From an uncultured Armatimonadota bacterium (lineage in GTDB: Bacteria; Armatimonadota; Armatimonadia; Armatimonadales; Armatimonadaceae), in the NCBI GenBank assembly GCA_903910385.1, contig CAIVZM010000018.1, forward strand, positions 62,001 to 126,000: a DNA stretch of 64,000 nucleotides, in the 5' to 3' direction. Made by a program: the position numbers and the translations under genes. This document shows, in pieces, positions 53,859 through 63,273 of this stretch (the stretch's first letter is position 1; every line of letters begins with the position of its first letter). Below the pieces are notes generated by a model that was not told where the DNA came from, did no database searches, and worked only from the letters and a program-made list of their open reading frames with translations.

Positions 53859-54758
53859 CTAAATGCGGGCAAGCCGTTTCTGCACCCATATCGGTGAAGA
53901 AGGCTTGATACGATTCAGGACGACTCCCAGGGTTCGTTTACGTCCGATCCGATCAAGGGCGTCATTGACAACGTCACGAGGCGTAACGCCCGCACAGACG
54001 ACCATCAAAACACGATCCAGATACGTAGCGATAGGAAGCGCATTGCCCGTCAGGACGGCGGGCAGGTCTACAATAATAATGTCGAACATCTGTCGCGCCG
54101 CCGTAATTACTTCCGGTACGGCAGGGGAGCGTGCAGCGCGTGTCGTATTCTGCGGTAACGGTCCTCCCGGCATAATGGAGAGATCACCACAGTCCGCCAC
54201 TTCCAGCGTTTGAATGACTGAGTCTTCGCCATCCAGAATATTGGCGACGCCGAAACTTTGCTTGACGCCGAGGCGGCGGCAAATTTCGTCGTCGCCCAAT
54301 CCCATGTCGATCAGACAGACTTTCTTGTAGGAGTTTCGAGCGATCGAGAATGCTAGGTGCATTGCCACGGTAGTTTTCCCCTCACCGACCAGAGCGGAGG
54401 TCACGCCAAAAACCGAAGGCGCGCCGACGCCGGGCGCGTCCTCACCTTCATGACCATCCCCGGCGAACGCATCCGAGAGAATAGACCCGCTCAACGGAAT
54501 ATCGAATTTTTCCAGGATCTGCCATTCCAGTGAAGCGAGAAGGTTCGCAAACTGATAATCGCTCTGCTCAATCGAGATCTGCACCCGCTTGAGATTTTCC
54601 TGCGGCAGAGCCGTCAGGCTGGTTTCCGATTCCGCTCCCCCGTCCGTGGCGTTATCGTAGTCTTCGTTCCCTGCAAACGATTCCGGCGGATGGGAAGAAT
54701 CCGTACCATACAGGGACGGATCCGCCCCGCCACGTTGACCATTGGCATTTTCTGACAT
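53859..54758 (-). CDS. CpsD/CapB-like ATPase of exopolysaccharide locus
   Basis: 299 residues. MinD/BY-kinase fold: SALVGEGKTTVAMHLAFSIA (Walker A), KVCLIDMGLGDDEI (Walker A'), FDIIIVDLPAV (Walker B). The Tyr cluster that BY-kinases carry at their C-terminus is missing; the chain ends WVQKRLARI. The first 80 residues are acidic and disordered-looking. It lies 31 bases after the Wzz gene, so the split Wzz/CpsD pair is likely. It may regulate chain length through nucleotide binding without self-phosphorylation. Confidence 0.85.
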   Translation of the reverse strand: MSENANGQRGGADPSLYGTDSSHPPESFAGNEDYDNATDGGAESETSLTALPQENLKRVQISIEQSDYQFANLLASLEWQILEKFDIPLSGSILSDAFAGDGHEGEDAPGVGAPSVFGVTSALVGEGKTTVAMHLAFSIARNSYKKVCLIDMGLGDDEICRRLGVKQSFGVANILDGEDSVIQTLEVADCGDLSIMPGGPLPQNTTRAARSPAVPEVITAARQMFDIIIVDLPAVLTGNALPIATYLDRVLMVVCAGVTPRDVVNDALDRIGRKRTLGVVLNRIKPSSPIWVQKRLARI

Positions 54759-54788
54759 AACGTAAGATTCCTGTAACTCCTTGATATT

Positions 54789-56315
54789 CTAAGCGGCGGG
54801 TGGCATCGGAAGCACCGGACGAGAGAGACGTTTGCCATCATTTTCCGGTAGCGCCAGGACTTCACGGCTATCAAGCAAACCCGCAAGAACCGGGACACCC
54901 AGAGACCGTTCCACATCGGGTTCGTAGCGAATCGCCGGATCCATCCATTCGCGTGCCATAACAATGAGACCGCCTGTAGCAAGACCGAGCAAAATACTGC
55001 CACCAATCATGGCAAGTAATTTCAATGTGGACAAGGTAGGCTCAGCGGTAATTCGCCCCACTAGCTCGATGGAGCTATCAGACGTTATTTGATCGAGTTT
55101 GGATTTTAATGACAGCTTCTCCTTTTGCATCTGCATTTCTTGCATCATTTTCTGGTAGACATCGGCATCGCGCGTCTTTTCCGTCAGTTCACGTTCAGCT
55201 TTGGGCAATTCACCTGCCGCTTTTTCGTACTTGGCGATTTCGGCCGCTAACAGTTTGCGCCGTTCTCGTTGCGTCTCCGCCAAAATTTTCGCTTCGGAAA
55301 TGGAATCTTCCACACTAAAGAGAGCAGGGTTCGCTCGAACGGTCTGGGTATCCAGGCGTTTGCCCGGCGCGATACCTTCCGGGTTAGCGGCGGCCTCGCG
55401 GCTGATCACTTTCTGCATTTCCAGAATCTGTCGGTTGACATCCTGCACCTCCTCGCTGGTAATGATATATCCACTGGCGATCAACCGGTCGCGTTCCTGG
55501 CGTAAAACATCCAGTTTGTCAATATTGGGAGAACGACTGATGACGCTTTCCGCAACGATATTGGGATTACTCGCCAGTTGTTGTCGTCGATTTTCCAGAA
55601 AGGCGATGCGTTTTTCATAATCGCCGATGGTAATGTTAAGATAGTCCTGTTCCGATTTCAAAGCCGATAGGCGTTCGAGGATGGTTTGTCCGGAAGACGG
55701 CAATCTTCCAAAGTTTTTGCGGCGGAAGTTTTCAAGAGCGACATCCGCGTTGGACATTTGATCTCGATAACCCTTGAGTTGAAGATCCAGAAAGCTCACG
55801 GATCTGGTAGAACCGGCAGTCTTTTTGTCGCTTGTGTATTTTTTGTATTGCACAAAGAATGAATTCAGGATTCGTTCGCATTCCGCTTTGTCCGGCCAGT
55901 TTAGACGTATAGCCATGACGTCTTTACTCACCCCGTTAGCCGAAACATTTTTCAGGAGATAAGTCAGGCGTTTATCCTCGGTCGCCCCGCTGACATCTAT
56001 TGGCGTTCTCAGCGATGCTCTGGTAACGACCATGGAAAGGAAACCTTCGGGGCCATTATCCTGTAACCGGTTCATAAAGCTTTGCGCGTGGTCGTTGGCA
56101 GGGTTGACCCAGGGGTCTACCCGTTCTCCTAACGGGCCGACAAAGTCTTTATCGGTATCGACTCCTACATATGCCACCGCCGAGTAGCCCTGTGAACGGA
56201 ACAACAGGACGCCTAATACGAGCAGGGTGGTCGCAAGAGTCGAAATCAGAAAAATCCATTTATGACGGAAGAACGAGTCAACGACCCGGTAGGCTAAATT
56301 ATTGCGCCTGTACAT
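54789..56315 (-). CDS. wzz: Wzz-type chain-length determinant
   Basis: 508 residues. N-terminal helix (FLISTLATTLLVLGVLLF), a long periplasmic coiled-coil region (about 150-420: RDQMSNADVALENFRRKNFG, RLSALKSEQDYLNITIGDYE), and a C-terminal helix (LKLLAMIGGSILLGLATGG). The typical PCP fold. It sets polymer length with Wzy and Wza. AGGAG lies before ATG 56315. Confidence 0.9.
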   Translation of the reverse strand: MYRRNNLAYRVVDSFFRHKWIFLISTLATTLLVLGVLLFRSQGYSAVAYVGVDTDKDFVGPLGERVDPWVNPANDHAQSFMNRLQDNGPEGFLSMVVTRASLRTPIDVSGATEDKRLTYLLKNVSANGVSKDVMAIRLNWPDKAECERILNSFFVQYKKYTSDKKTAGSTRSVSFLDLQLKGYRDQMSNADVALENFRRKNFGRLPSSGQTILERLSALKSEQDYLNITIGDYEKRIAFLENRRQQLASNPNIVAESVISRSPNIDKLDVLRQERDRLIASGYIITSEEVQDVNRQILEMQKVISREAAANPEGIAPGKRLDTQTVRANPALFSVEDSISEAKILAETQRERRKLLAAEIAKYEKAAGELPKAERELTEKTRDADVYQKMMQEMQMQKEKLSLKSKLDQITSDSSIELVGRITAEPTLSTLKLLAMIGGSILLGLATGGLIVMAREWMDPAIRYEPDVERSLGVPVLAGLLDSREVLALPENDGKRLSRPVLPMPPAA

Positions 56316-56435
56316 TGCAGCAATCGCTCCTATCGCCCCGCCACGGGGGCGCTACACTAAAAACGAACCGGGGCGTCCTTCGCCAGAAACGGCAATATCG
56401 TTCCAGAGATAGAGACGGTTCGGTCTTGATAATTT

Positions 56436-57944
56436 CTAACGGGTAACGCCACGCAAAACACCGAACGCGGAAATGTAATACAGAATTTCCTGAGCGCTGA
56501 ATCCGCTACGTTGACCCTTGCGAGGAATAACTATTTGATCTTCAGGCAGCAACTCGGTATCGATGGTCGCTACCTGCTTGACGGTCGATACTCCCGTGGT
56601 CTTACCGTTATTTGCGCCGGACTTATCCTCACCCGTCTTGGCGGTTGACTTGGAACTGGTTTTGCTGCTGGACTTGCTTTTGGTAGTCTTTGTCGTCTTT
56701 ATGGTTGGATTACCAAGTTTCTCTAGGTCCAGGGGAATGATTACGGATTTGCCATCAGCGCCCTTTCGAAAGATGCCCGCCTTCTTCAAATCCGCTTCCG
56801 GCGCAAGGTTTCCGGCAGCGCTAATCGCGGTCAGCACGGTCACTTTTTCATCTTCCGGGTACATGAATTCGCCGGAACGAGCGACCGCGCCCAGAACGGT
56901 GTAACGCAGCTTGTTTTCCGGAATGATTACCGTATCGCCAGGTTGAAGTTTGACATCCGGCTTGATCTCGCCTGTCGTTACCAGACCGCGCAAATCAACA
57001 GGAATCGTTTCGCCGTTGCTACGTACAATCTTGGAATGGCTCAACCATGCGGATTTCTTAGTTTGTTTCGCAATATTGATGGCGGTTTGTAAGGAACCAT
57101 CCTCAGGATAAACCTTGTCGCCTGGATCGTTGACTTCGCCCAGCACGCTGATGGTCATCTTCTGCTGTTCGACCAGCCGAATATATAGCACATCCAGATC
57201 TTCCAGCAGGCGATTTTGCGAGGAATCGCCCTCCAGCAATCTCGCCACATTGATCGGAATGGCGGATCCCCGGCGGAACAGAACCGCATTAATGAACTCC
57301 GGTCGATCGCCCGCCAGACCACCGGACTCACTGATCAACTGAAGGATACGGTAATCATCGCCGAGTAAACGTTTGCCAGGAATGCGAACGCCATTTCCCA
57401 TCGTGGCCGCCTCACGCGGCGCACGGCGCACAACACGAGTTAGAACACGTGGATTAGATAGTTCCGATCGTAGCCCACGAGACACGCGATCGCTGACCTG
57501 CTGGATCGTCATTCCCTGAACATTCATCTGGCGAATGACCGGCAAAACGATATTGCCATCGGGCAAAATGGTCGCTTCGCTCGAAAGTTCGGGATGACCA
57601 ACCACGAAAATTTGAATGGTATCGCCAACAGATAATTTGTAATCGACGGGAACCGCTTCAAAGGCTGGAGTGGGTTTAACGGTCGTTTGCTTATTCGCCG
57701 GCGCGGAGGCGTCAGGAGAGTCGGCTCTGGTTCCGGCGGGCGGAGCGGACGCCCCTCCTACCAGTGGCGGCAGTCCACCTGTAGAGTTCGTATTCACCGG
57801 GACTTGTACAGCCCCTTGAGCTTGTACGCCGGACGCTACCAGAAGAGGCGCAACCAGAAGGCACAAGGCAGATATACCCTGCCCCATTCTCGGACACCGG
57901 GACGCATTTTGCAGACGCATCCAGGCGTGCAATCTCGTCATCAT
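56436..57944 (-). CDS. wza: Wza-type polysaccharide export protein
   Basis: About 502 residues. Signal peptide with long basic leader (cleavage near SGVQAQG). The PES/Poly-export domain: VDYKLSVGDTIQIFVVGHPE and ATILPDGNIVLPVIRQMNVQ. Two or three SLBB-like units follow (MTISVLGEVNDPGDKVYPED; YTVLGAVARSGEFMYPEDEK). A Lys/Ser/Thr-rich linker (TKTTKSKSSSKTSSKSTAKT) near the C-terminus is unusual. Start ATG 57944 has AAAGG close by, and a -10 box at 58044 rules out the longer frame to 58055. Confidence 0.88.
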   Translation of the reverse strand: MMTRLHAWMRLQNASRCPRMGQGISALCLLVAPLLVASGVQAQGAVQVPVNTNSTGGLPPLVGGASAPPAGTRADSPDASAPANKQTTVKPTPAFEAVPVDYKLSVGDTIQIFVVGHPELSSEATILPDGNIVLPVIRQMNVQGMTIQQVSDRVSRGLRSELSNPRVLTRVVRRAPREAATMGNGVRIPGKRLLGDDYRILQLISESGGLAGDRPEFINAVLFRRGSAIPINVARLLEGDSSQNRLLEDLDVLYIRLVEQQKMTISVLGEVNDPGDKVYPEDGSLQTAINIAKQTKKSAWLSHSKIVRSNGETIPVDLRGLVTTGEIKPDVKLQPGDTVIIPENKLRYTVLGAVARSGEFMYPEDEKVTVLTAISAAGNLAPEADLKKAGIFRKGADGKSVIIPLDLEKLGNPTIKTTKTTKSKSSSKTSSKSTAKTGEDKSGANNGKTTGVSTVKQVATIDTELLPEDQIVIPRKGQRSGFSAQEILYYISAFGVLRGVTR

Positions 57945-58043
57945 TATTTTCCTTTCCCTACAGGATACCCGACCAACGAAAAATTGAAACCGTCTCCGTA
58001 CGCCGTGACAGTAACCGGGCGAGCTCTGCACGGACGCAAAATT

Positions 58044-58049
58044 ATTATA
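58044..58049 (-). promoter_or_regulatory. Candidate -10 box of the leftward polysaccharide operon
   Basis: TATAAT on the minus strand, about 95 bases before the wza start at 57944. The -35 region is weak (TTTAAT-like). It supports the shorter wza start. Confidence 0.45.
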
Positions 58050-58079
58050 GCGCACAAAATCAGATGGAATTAAAGTGAA

Positions 58080-58696
58080 CTGAAGCGCTGGCGAGAAAAG
58101 CCTTAACTCATAGCCAATAGACGATTGGACATATCTAATACGGATGTTCGTTCCGCTTTCTCAATGCCCTCTACGTAGTTTTCTCTGACGCTGTCACCAA
58201 CATTATAAAGTTTATCATTTTTTTCCCTGTGAAATAGTTCACAAGACAATTTACATTACCAAACAAGCATCAAAACAAACATCCCAATAATATAAAGGAA
58301 GAAATATGAAATAAGGTGACGTGTATTTACCGAAAAACGCATTGGCATAGCAGGCGCTCTCAATATATATTTCCATCATATAACCGGATTCGACATGTAT
58401 ATTTTGTAAAAGAACGAGCCTTTTAAAAAAGTTACATTGATTCAGGTGTGAAACAAGGCTTATATGGGTATAACCAAACGTATAGAACTATAGTCAGGTC
58501 AGTATATGCTCGGAGACCGTTAAGTATTTAAACGGCATTACGACAGAAAATCTCACGCCGAAAATCTCTCAAGTATCGCTCGTTATTCATGTGCAACAAT
58601 ATCCATATAAAAAAAGTAAATCACTGGGGATCAAAATTTAAGAAGGGCGACGTGGCCGGTTCTGCATGATAACAAACGGGAAGATAGACAGTAATT
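58080..58696. other. AT-rich divergent control region of the polysaccharide locus
   Basis: No gene seen. This stretch is clearly richer in A and T than its surroundings and lies between two divergent halves of the locus, so it probably carries promoters and binding sites for regulators. I see T- and A-runs (for example 58208-58225) but no clear palindromic operator. Confidence 0.5.
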
Positions 58697-59722
58697 ATGA
58701 AGTCCAGTCTCTCAAAAACTAAAAAAATGGACAGAATAGTCTCGCCCTCAGACAAAAATGTCCGCTACACACAAAATGAATTTGCTGGAGCGGTTCGGAT
58801 CGCTGGCGTTCGTTTCGACAATCTGACGATGGAAGAAACCGTCAGCCGAATTGTTGAGATCGTCCAGAAGGCCGATACCCCCCAACATGTCTGCACCGGA
58901 AACCTCGATCATCTAGCGATGCTACAAAAGGATGATGAATTCCGTGCGATTTATGACAATGCCGCGCTCGTGCTTGCTGATGGCATGCCGATTGTCTGGT
59001 TATCGAGATTGGCGGCGCGGCGTGGCGCCGCGCTCGCGCCATTGAAAGAACGAGTTGCGGGAAGCGACCTCTTCTGGGAACTGGGACGCGCTTCCGCCCA
59101 CACAGGTCTGCGTATTTTTCTTCTGGGCGGTATGGAAGGCGCGGCGGAATGCGCTTCCGCCGTTTTGAAAGAACGCCATCCCGGCGCCGTCATCTGCGGA
59201 ATTTACTGCCCTCCGCACTCCACTTTTCACACGGATGAAGAGCAGGAACGAATTCAGCAAATTATCCGCGCCGCCAGCCCAGATGTACTGATGGTCGGAC
59301 TTGGCGCTCCCAAGCAGGAAAAATGGATCGCGCGATACAAAGATGCGCTCGGAGCTCCGGTGTGTATCGGAGTCGGTGGCTCCTTTGAGATGGCGGCGGG
59401 CATGGTCAAACGGGCGCCGTCTTGGGTTCAAAAGGTCGGTATGGAATGGATTTGCCGTATGTTGCAGGATCCGCGCCGGCTGACAGGTCGTTATCTGGGT
59501 CGGGATCTCCCCTTCCTTTTCCGCGCTCTTTCGCAGACCTTGCGTCAACAACGACCGAACGATGATTCGGATGATGATCCGACGCCCATGCAGGATTCTG
59601 ATCCGCCCACGCCTTCTGCAGCGATGGTGGCTCCGCCAGCGCCTTTCCCGCCGCGTCTGCCAGTCGCTCGCCAGCGCACTCGGGCGGAAAATACTGCTTC
59701 CGCGATGCTAAGGTTTGTCTGA
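58697..59722 (+). CDS. WecG/TagA/CpsF-family glycosyltransferase
   Basis: 341 residues, GT26. VRFDNLTMEETVSRIVEIVQ and VCTGNLDHLAMLQKDDEFR begin the fold; LADGMPIVWLSRL and PDVLMVGLGAPKQEKWIARY are signature blocks; VGGSFEMAAGMVKRAPSW closes it. It adds the second sugar (ManNAc-type) to a lipid-linked first sugar. The last 50 residues are Pro/Asp-rich and disordered. First gene of the rightward half of the polysaccharide locus. Confidence 0.9.
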   Translation: MKSSLSKTKKMDRIVSPSDKNVRYTQNEFAGAVRIAGVRFDNLTMEETVSRIVEIVQKADTPQHVCTGNLDHLAMLQKDDEFRAIYDNAALVLADGMPIVWLSRLAARRGAALAPLKERVAGSDLFWELGRASAHTGLRIFLLGGMEGAAECASAVLKERHPGAVICGIYCPPHSTFHTDEEQERIQQIIRAASPDVLMVGLGAPKQEKWIARYKDALGAPVCIGVGGSFEMAAGMVKRAPSWVQKVGMEWICRMLQDPRRLTGRYLGRDLPFLFRALSQTLRQQRPNDDSDDDPTPMQDSDPPTPSAAMVAPPAPFPPRLPVARQRTRAENTASAMLRFV

Positions 59723-59740
59723 AGGGGTTGTAAGATTTAT

Positions 59741-59803
59741 GCTACCGGGTTAGAGGGTAGCGTCGTACGAGCGAGGCGTATAATTTTGCCCATTATGCGC
59801 CTC
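59741..59803 (+). promoter_or_regulatory. Two tandem hairpins between glycosyltransferase genes
   Basis: GCTACC/GGTAGC (59741-59746 with 59756-59761), then a 12-bp stem with one G-U pair (59773-59784 with 59792-59803). The second stem includes TATAAT. They could terminate the first transcript, shield the message, or act as an operator over a second promoter. Confidence 0.5.
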
Positions 59804-59840
59804 CGCCTTGCATGAACCCTTCCAATAGAAAGGTCATGCT

Positions 59841-60848
59841 ATGATTCCTGAAAAAATGCGATCTTCCATTGGGAGCGACATCCCCTGCATTAGCATTATC
59901 ACAAGCGCTTACAATGGCGAGAACTCTCTACGCCAATGTATAGATAGCGTCAGGTCACAGACCTTTACCTCGTGGGAGCATATCATTATCGACGACGGAA
60001 GCAAGGATGGTTCTCGACGCCTTGCTGAAAATTCCGCTCTCGAAGATTCCCGTTTACGCGTATTCATCCAACCCCATCGCGGCGCACCGCACGCCAGAAA
60101 TCGCGGAGCGCGGACGACGAACGTAGGATCGCAGTATTTTCTGTTTCTGGATCAGGAAGATTGTCTTAAACCAGATGCTCTGCAACGTCTCTACAACTAT
60201 CTTGAGGCGAGTCCGAAAGCTTCCGCAGCTTTTGGCGGGGCGATATGGCAGGATGATGATGTCCCGATCGCCATTCCCCCGGTTCGTCTGCAAGCCATTC
60301 CGGGCGGTGTCACGCTCAGCCAGACGGAAAAGTTGCAATTCGCTCATGTGATAGCAGCTTGCCCTATCTCTGCACCGGGACAATGTTTGATACGGCGCGA
60401 CGCCTTTTTTCGGGTCGGCGGATTTGACAGTTCCCTTGCTCCTTGCGATGACTGGGAACTCTATCTTCGCCTGACAGCGCTAGGGACGATTGATCGCATC
60501 GGCGCCTCCACGCTGGACTGGCGCAAATTAGGAGAAAACGATATCGGTTCAAAACAGAAGATTCGTGACGCCCGTGCGCTTTTATTCCGACGCTGGATGC
60601 ACTCCAACAACGCCTCCCCGGAGCAACGTCTGCTGGCGCGTGCGTCATTCGCCTACGCGATGTATGGCGGCGAAGCGGACGCTTGCCGGGGATGGGCACT
60701 ATCCGCAGCGGCGGACGGCAACTGGCGGTATGCGACTTTCAATCTTTTGCGTGCGATTCGGCTTGAGTTAGCCGCCCTCCCGGTTCGGGTTGAAGCCTGG
60801 ATCGCGTCCATCCGACCTGAGAGCGAGGACGCTCTTGCCGCGACCTGA
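59841..60848 (+). CDS. GT2-family glycosyltransferase
   Basis: 335 residues. CISIITSAYNGENSLRQCID, IIDDGSKDGSRRLAE and YFLFLDQEDCLKPDAL; here the metal motif is DQED rather than DxD. ASTLDWRKLGEND marks the acceptor side. AAAGG lies seven bases before ATG 59841. The stop overlaps the next gene's start. Confidence 0.88.
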   Translation: MIPEKMRSSIGSDIPCISIITSAYNGENSLRQCIDSVRSQTFTSWEHIIIDDGSKDGSRRLAENSALEDSRLRVFIQPHRGAPHARNRGARTTNVGSQYFLFLDQEDCLKPDALQRLYNYLEASPKASAAFGGAIWQDDDVPIAIPPVRLQAIPGGVTLSQTEKLQFAHVIAACPISAPGQCLIRRDAFFRVGGFDSSLAPCDDWELYLRLTALGTIDRIGASTLDWRKLGENDIGSKQKIRDARALLFRRWMHSNNASPEQRLLARASFAYAMYGGEADACRGWALSAAADGNWRYATFNLLRAIRLELAALPVRVEAWIASIRPESEDALAAT

Positions 60849-61998
60849 AAGGGCATCGTCCACTCACCCGACGCGCATCGGCTTCGCTCTTGAATACGCT
60901 CTGGGACACATTACACACAGCGACAACCTGAAGCGAACGCTCAAAAACGACGCCTCAGTAATTCCCAGCTACGTTGATCTGCCTTACTTCGATACCGAAA
61001 GCATTCTCCCTGCCGCAACGCGTCTGCCCGGAATCCGCTCTAACTGGACGCTACGCGCCTCGCTGGGCGCTTATCTGGGGTTACGACAGGGAGTGAGAAA
61101 TAAAGCGTTCGATACATTGTTTTTCCACACCATGGTTACTTCGCTCTTCTCCGCCAGTCTGATGCGAAAGACGCCTTCCGTCATTTCACTGGATGCGACG
61201 CCCCTGCAGTTCGACGCACTCGGGAAGCATTACGGACACACAACCAATGGTAATGTCACTATTGAACAGTTGAAAAGACGTTTGAACCAGCGGGCTCTGT
61301 CTGCAGCCCAGGCGATTGTTACGTGGTCGGAATGGGCTAAAGAGGGGTTGATCGACGAATTTGGAATCGCGGCGGATAAAATCACTGTCATTCCCCCCGG
61401 AATCGATGCGGAAAGGTGGGATTTTTCCAGGGAACGATCCGTTCGTGAAGGCATTCCCGGCGTGACTCGCCCGGTCAAGGCGCTGTTTGTGGGGGGGGAT
61501 TTTCTCCGAAAAGGTGGCGATACCCTGTTAGAAGCTCTCAAGGCGATGCCTGCAGGCGCTAACATTCATACCGATATTGTCACCAAGACGGAAGATATCG
61601 ACTCTAACGCTCTGCCGGAAAATATCGACGTGCATCGCGGCTTGACGCCGAATTCCGACGGCTTACGAAAACTGTACGCCGAAGCGGATCTATTTCTCTT
61701 TCCCACCAGAGCGGACTGTCTTCCTCTGGCGGTCATGGAGGCTCTTGCGGCAGGACTACCCGTTATCACCACCAATATCGGCGCCCTGCCCGAAGCGGTG
61801 ACGCATGGCGAAAATGGGTGGATCATTCCCATGGATGATGTGGGAGCCCTGAACGACGCCTTGCGCCGTCTGACAGAGGATCATACCCTTCGCCATCAGT
61901 TAGCGGAGAATGCGCGTGAAACCGGTCTTATCCGATTCAATGCGGCGACAAATTATCGTCGACTGACGGAAACAGTCAAGGCGACCAAGACCGTATAG
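60835..61998 (+). CDS. GT4-family glycosyltransferase
   Basis: About 387 residues. N-terminal TRIGFALEYALGHITHSDNL, donor-site VKALFVGGDFLRKGGDTLLE, and FPTRADCLPLAVMEALAAGL with the E-x7-E pair (Glu in AVMEALAAGLPV) are all GT4. TTG 60835 has GCGAGG six bases upstream and overlaps the preceding stop; the open frame extends further up to 60790 but inside the previous gene. Confidence 0.88.
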   Translation: MPRPERASSTHPTRIGFALEYALGHITHSDNLKRTLKNDASVIPSYVDLPYFDTESILPAATRLPGIRSNWTLRASLGAYLGLRQGVRNKAFDTLFFHTMVTSLFSASLMRKTPSVISLDATPLQFDALGKHYGHTTNGNVTIEQLKRRLNQRALSAAQAIVTWSEWAKEGLIDEFGIAADKITVIPPGIDAERWDFSRERSVREGIPGVTRPVKALFVGGDFLRKGGDTLLEALKAMPAGANIHTDIVTKTEDIDSNALPENIDVHRGLTPNSDGLRKLYAEADLFLFPTRADCLPLAVMEALAAGLPVITTNIGALPEAVTHGENGWIIPMDDVGALNDALRRLTEDHTLRHQLAENARETGLIRFNAATNYRRLTETVKATKTV

Positions 61999-62091
61999 GC
62001 AATCGGTAACAGGTAAAAGCGTGTTTGGATGGAATCCATTTAAACACATCCGAAAATTTACTCTCATGTTTTGTTGTAGTGTCAGCCTTTT

Positions 62092-63273
62092 ATGAATACG
62101 CTTCTACTCATTCCCAGCATCTTGAAAAAGGATGTGGACTCCCTTGTCGCAGCCGACCGGCATCCGACAATGGACTATTACGCCCTTGCTCAAAGACTCC
62201 GACAAGAAACGCAACCTTGTCGAGTCGAGATACTGGATTATGCTGCAGTTGAAGCCAGCAGTGACCCACGAGTTCAACGCATGGCAAAATATGCAGGCAG
62301 AGATTTTGCGCTGGCGATGATGGGATTCTTGCGTAGGAATGAATTCGACGCCATTTTCACCAATGGTGAGAATGTCAGCATTCCACTGGCGCTACTTTTG
62401 AGAGGAGCGGGCGTTTCAGCGCCGGGTCGTCGTCCCGGCCATGTGACAATCGCGCACAAGCTTTCTACCGGGAAGAAACGACTGTTTTTTAAAGGGCTGG
62501 GGTTGCATCGGGAAATAGACACGCTGTTTGTCTATGCCGCATCACAAAAAGCGTTTGGAGTGGAGCGCTTGGGAATCCCGGCGAAAAAATTACGACTGAT
62601 TCCTTTTCATGCCGATTCCGACTTTTACCGTCCCCTGCCTGATGTCAAGGTCAATGAGAATCAAATCAGCGCTGCGGGACTGGAATGGCGCGACTACCCT
62701 ACCTTGATTGCGGCAGTTAAAGATATGTCTGACCTGTTGACATTACTGGCGGCGGCTTCGCCCTGGTCGAAACATGCCAATGAGACGGCGAAGCGGGAAC
62801 TTCCGCCAAATGTCAAAGCGCGTCGCTATGAGTACGGAGAGTTGCGCGATCTGTATGCATCGTCCGCCTTTGTGGTCGTTCCGCTCTATGAAAACGATTT
62901 TCAGGCGGGAGTCACCACCCTATTAGAAGCGATGGCTATGGGTAAAGCGGTGATTGTCACCGAAACCACGGGTCAGCGCGATGTCGTCGTTCACGGCGAA
63001 AACGGACTTACCACGCCACCGGGTGATGTCCCTGCCTGGAAGGAAGCGATAGTGCGTCTCCGTAATGACGCCGTTCTACGAGAAAGATTGGGCCGTAACG
63101 CCCGTCGCTGGATCGAAGAAAGTGCGACGTTGACCCTCTGGGTCGACAATATTGTCAATGGCATACGGGATAGCGTTCCCCAAAGACCTGATAAAACACG
63201 TTATCCTGATCCACATATCGCCCTAGAAGCGGCGCAACGTACCGGAAAATCAACCCCGGAGGTTATTAAATGA
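62092..63273 (+). CDS. GT4-family glycosyltransferase
   Basis: 393 residues. NTLLLIPSILKKDVDSLVAA opens a GT-B fold without the usual GG loop; DIR-like donor region KLRLIPFHADSDFYRPLPD and YENDFQAGVTTLLEAMAMGK with the E-x7-E-type block close it. It lacks a clear ribosome site. The stop overlaps the start of the isomerase gene in ATGA. Confidence 0.82.
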   Translation: MNTLLLIPSILKKDVDSLVAADRHPTMDYYALAQRLRQETQPCRVEILDYAAVEASSDPRVQRMAKYAGRDFALAMMGFLRRNEFDAIFTNGENVSIPLALLLRGAGVSAPGRRPGHVTIAHKLSTGKKRLFFKGLGLHREIDTLFVYAASQKAFGVERLGIPAKKLRLIPFHADSDFYRPLPDVKVNENQISAAGLEWRDYPTLIAAVKDMSDLLTLLAAASPWSKHANETAKRELPPNVKARRYEYGELRDLYASSAFVVVPLYENDFQAGVTTLLEAMAMGKAVIVTETTGQRDVVVHGENGLTTPPGDVPAWKEAIVRLRNDAVLRERLGRNARRWIEESATLTLWVDNIVNGIRDSVPQRPDKTRYPDPHIALEAAQRTGKSTPEVIK

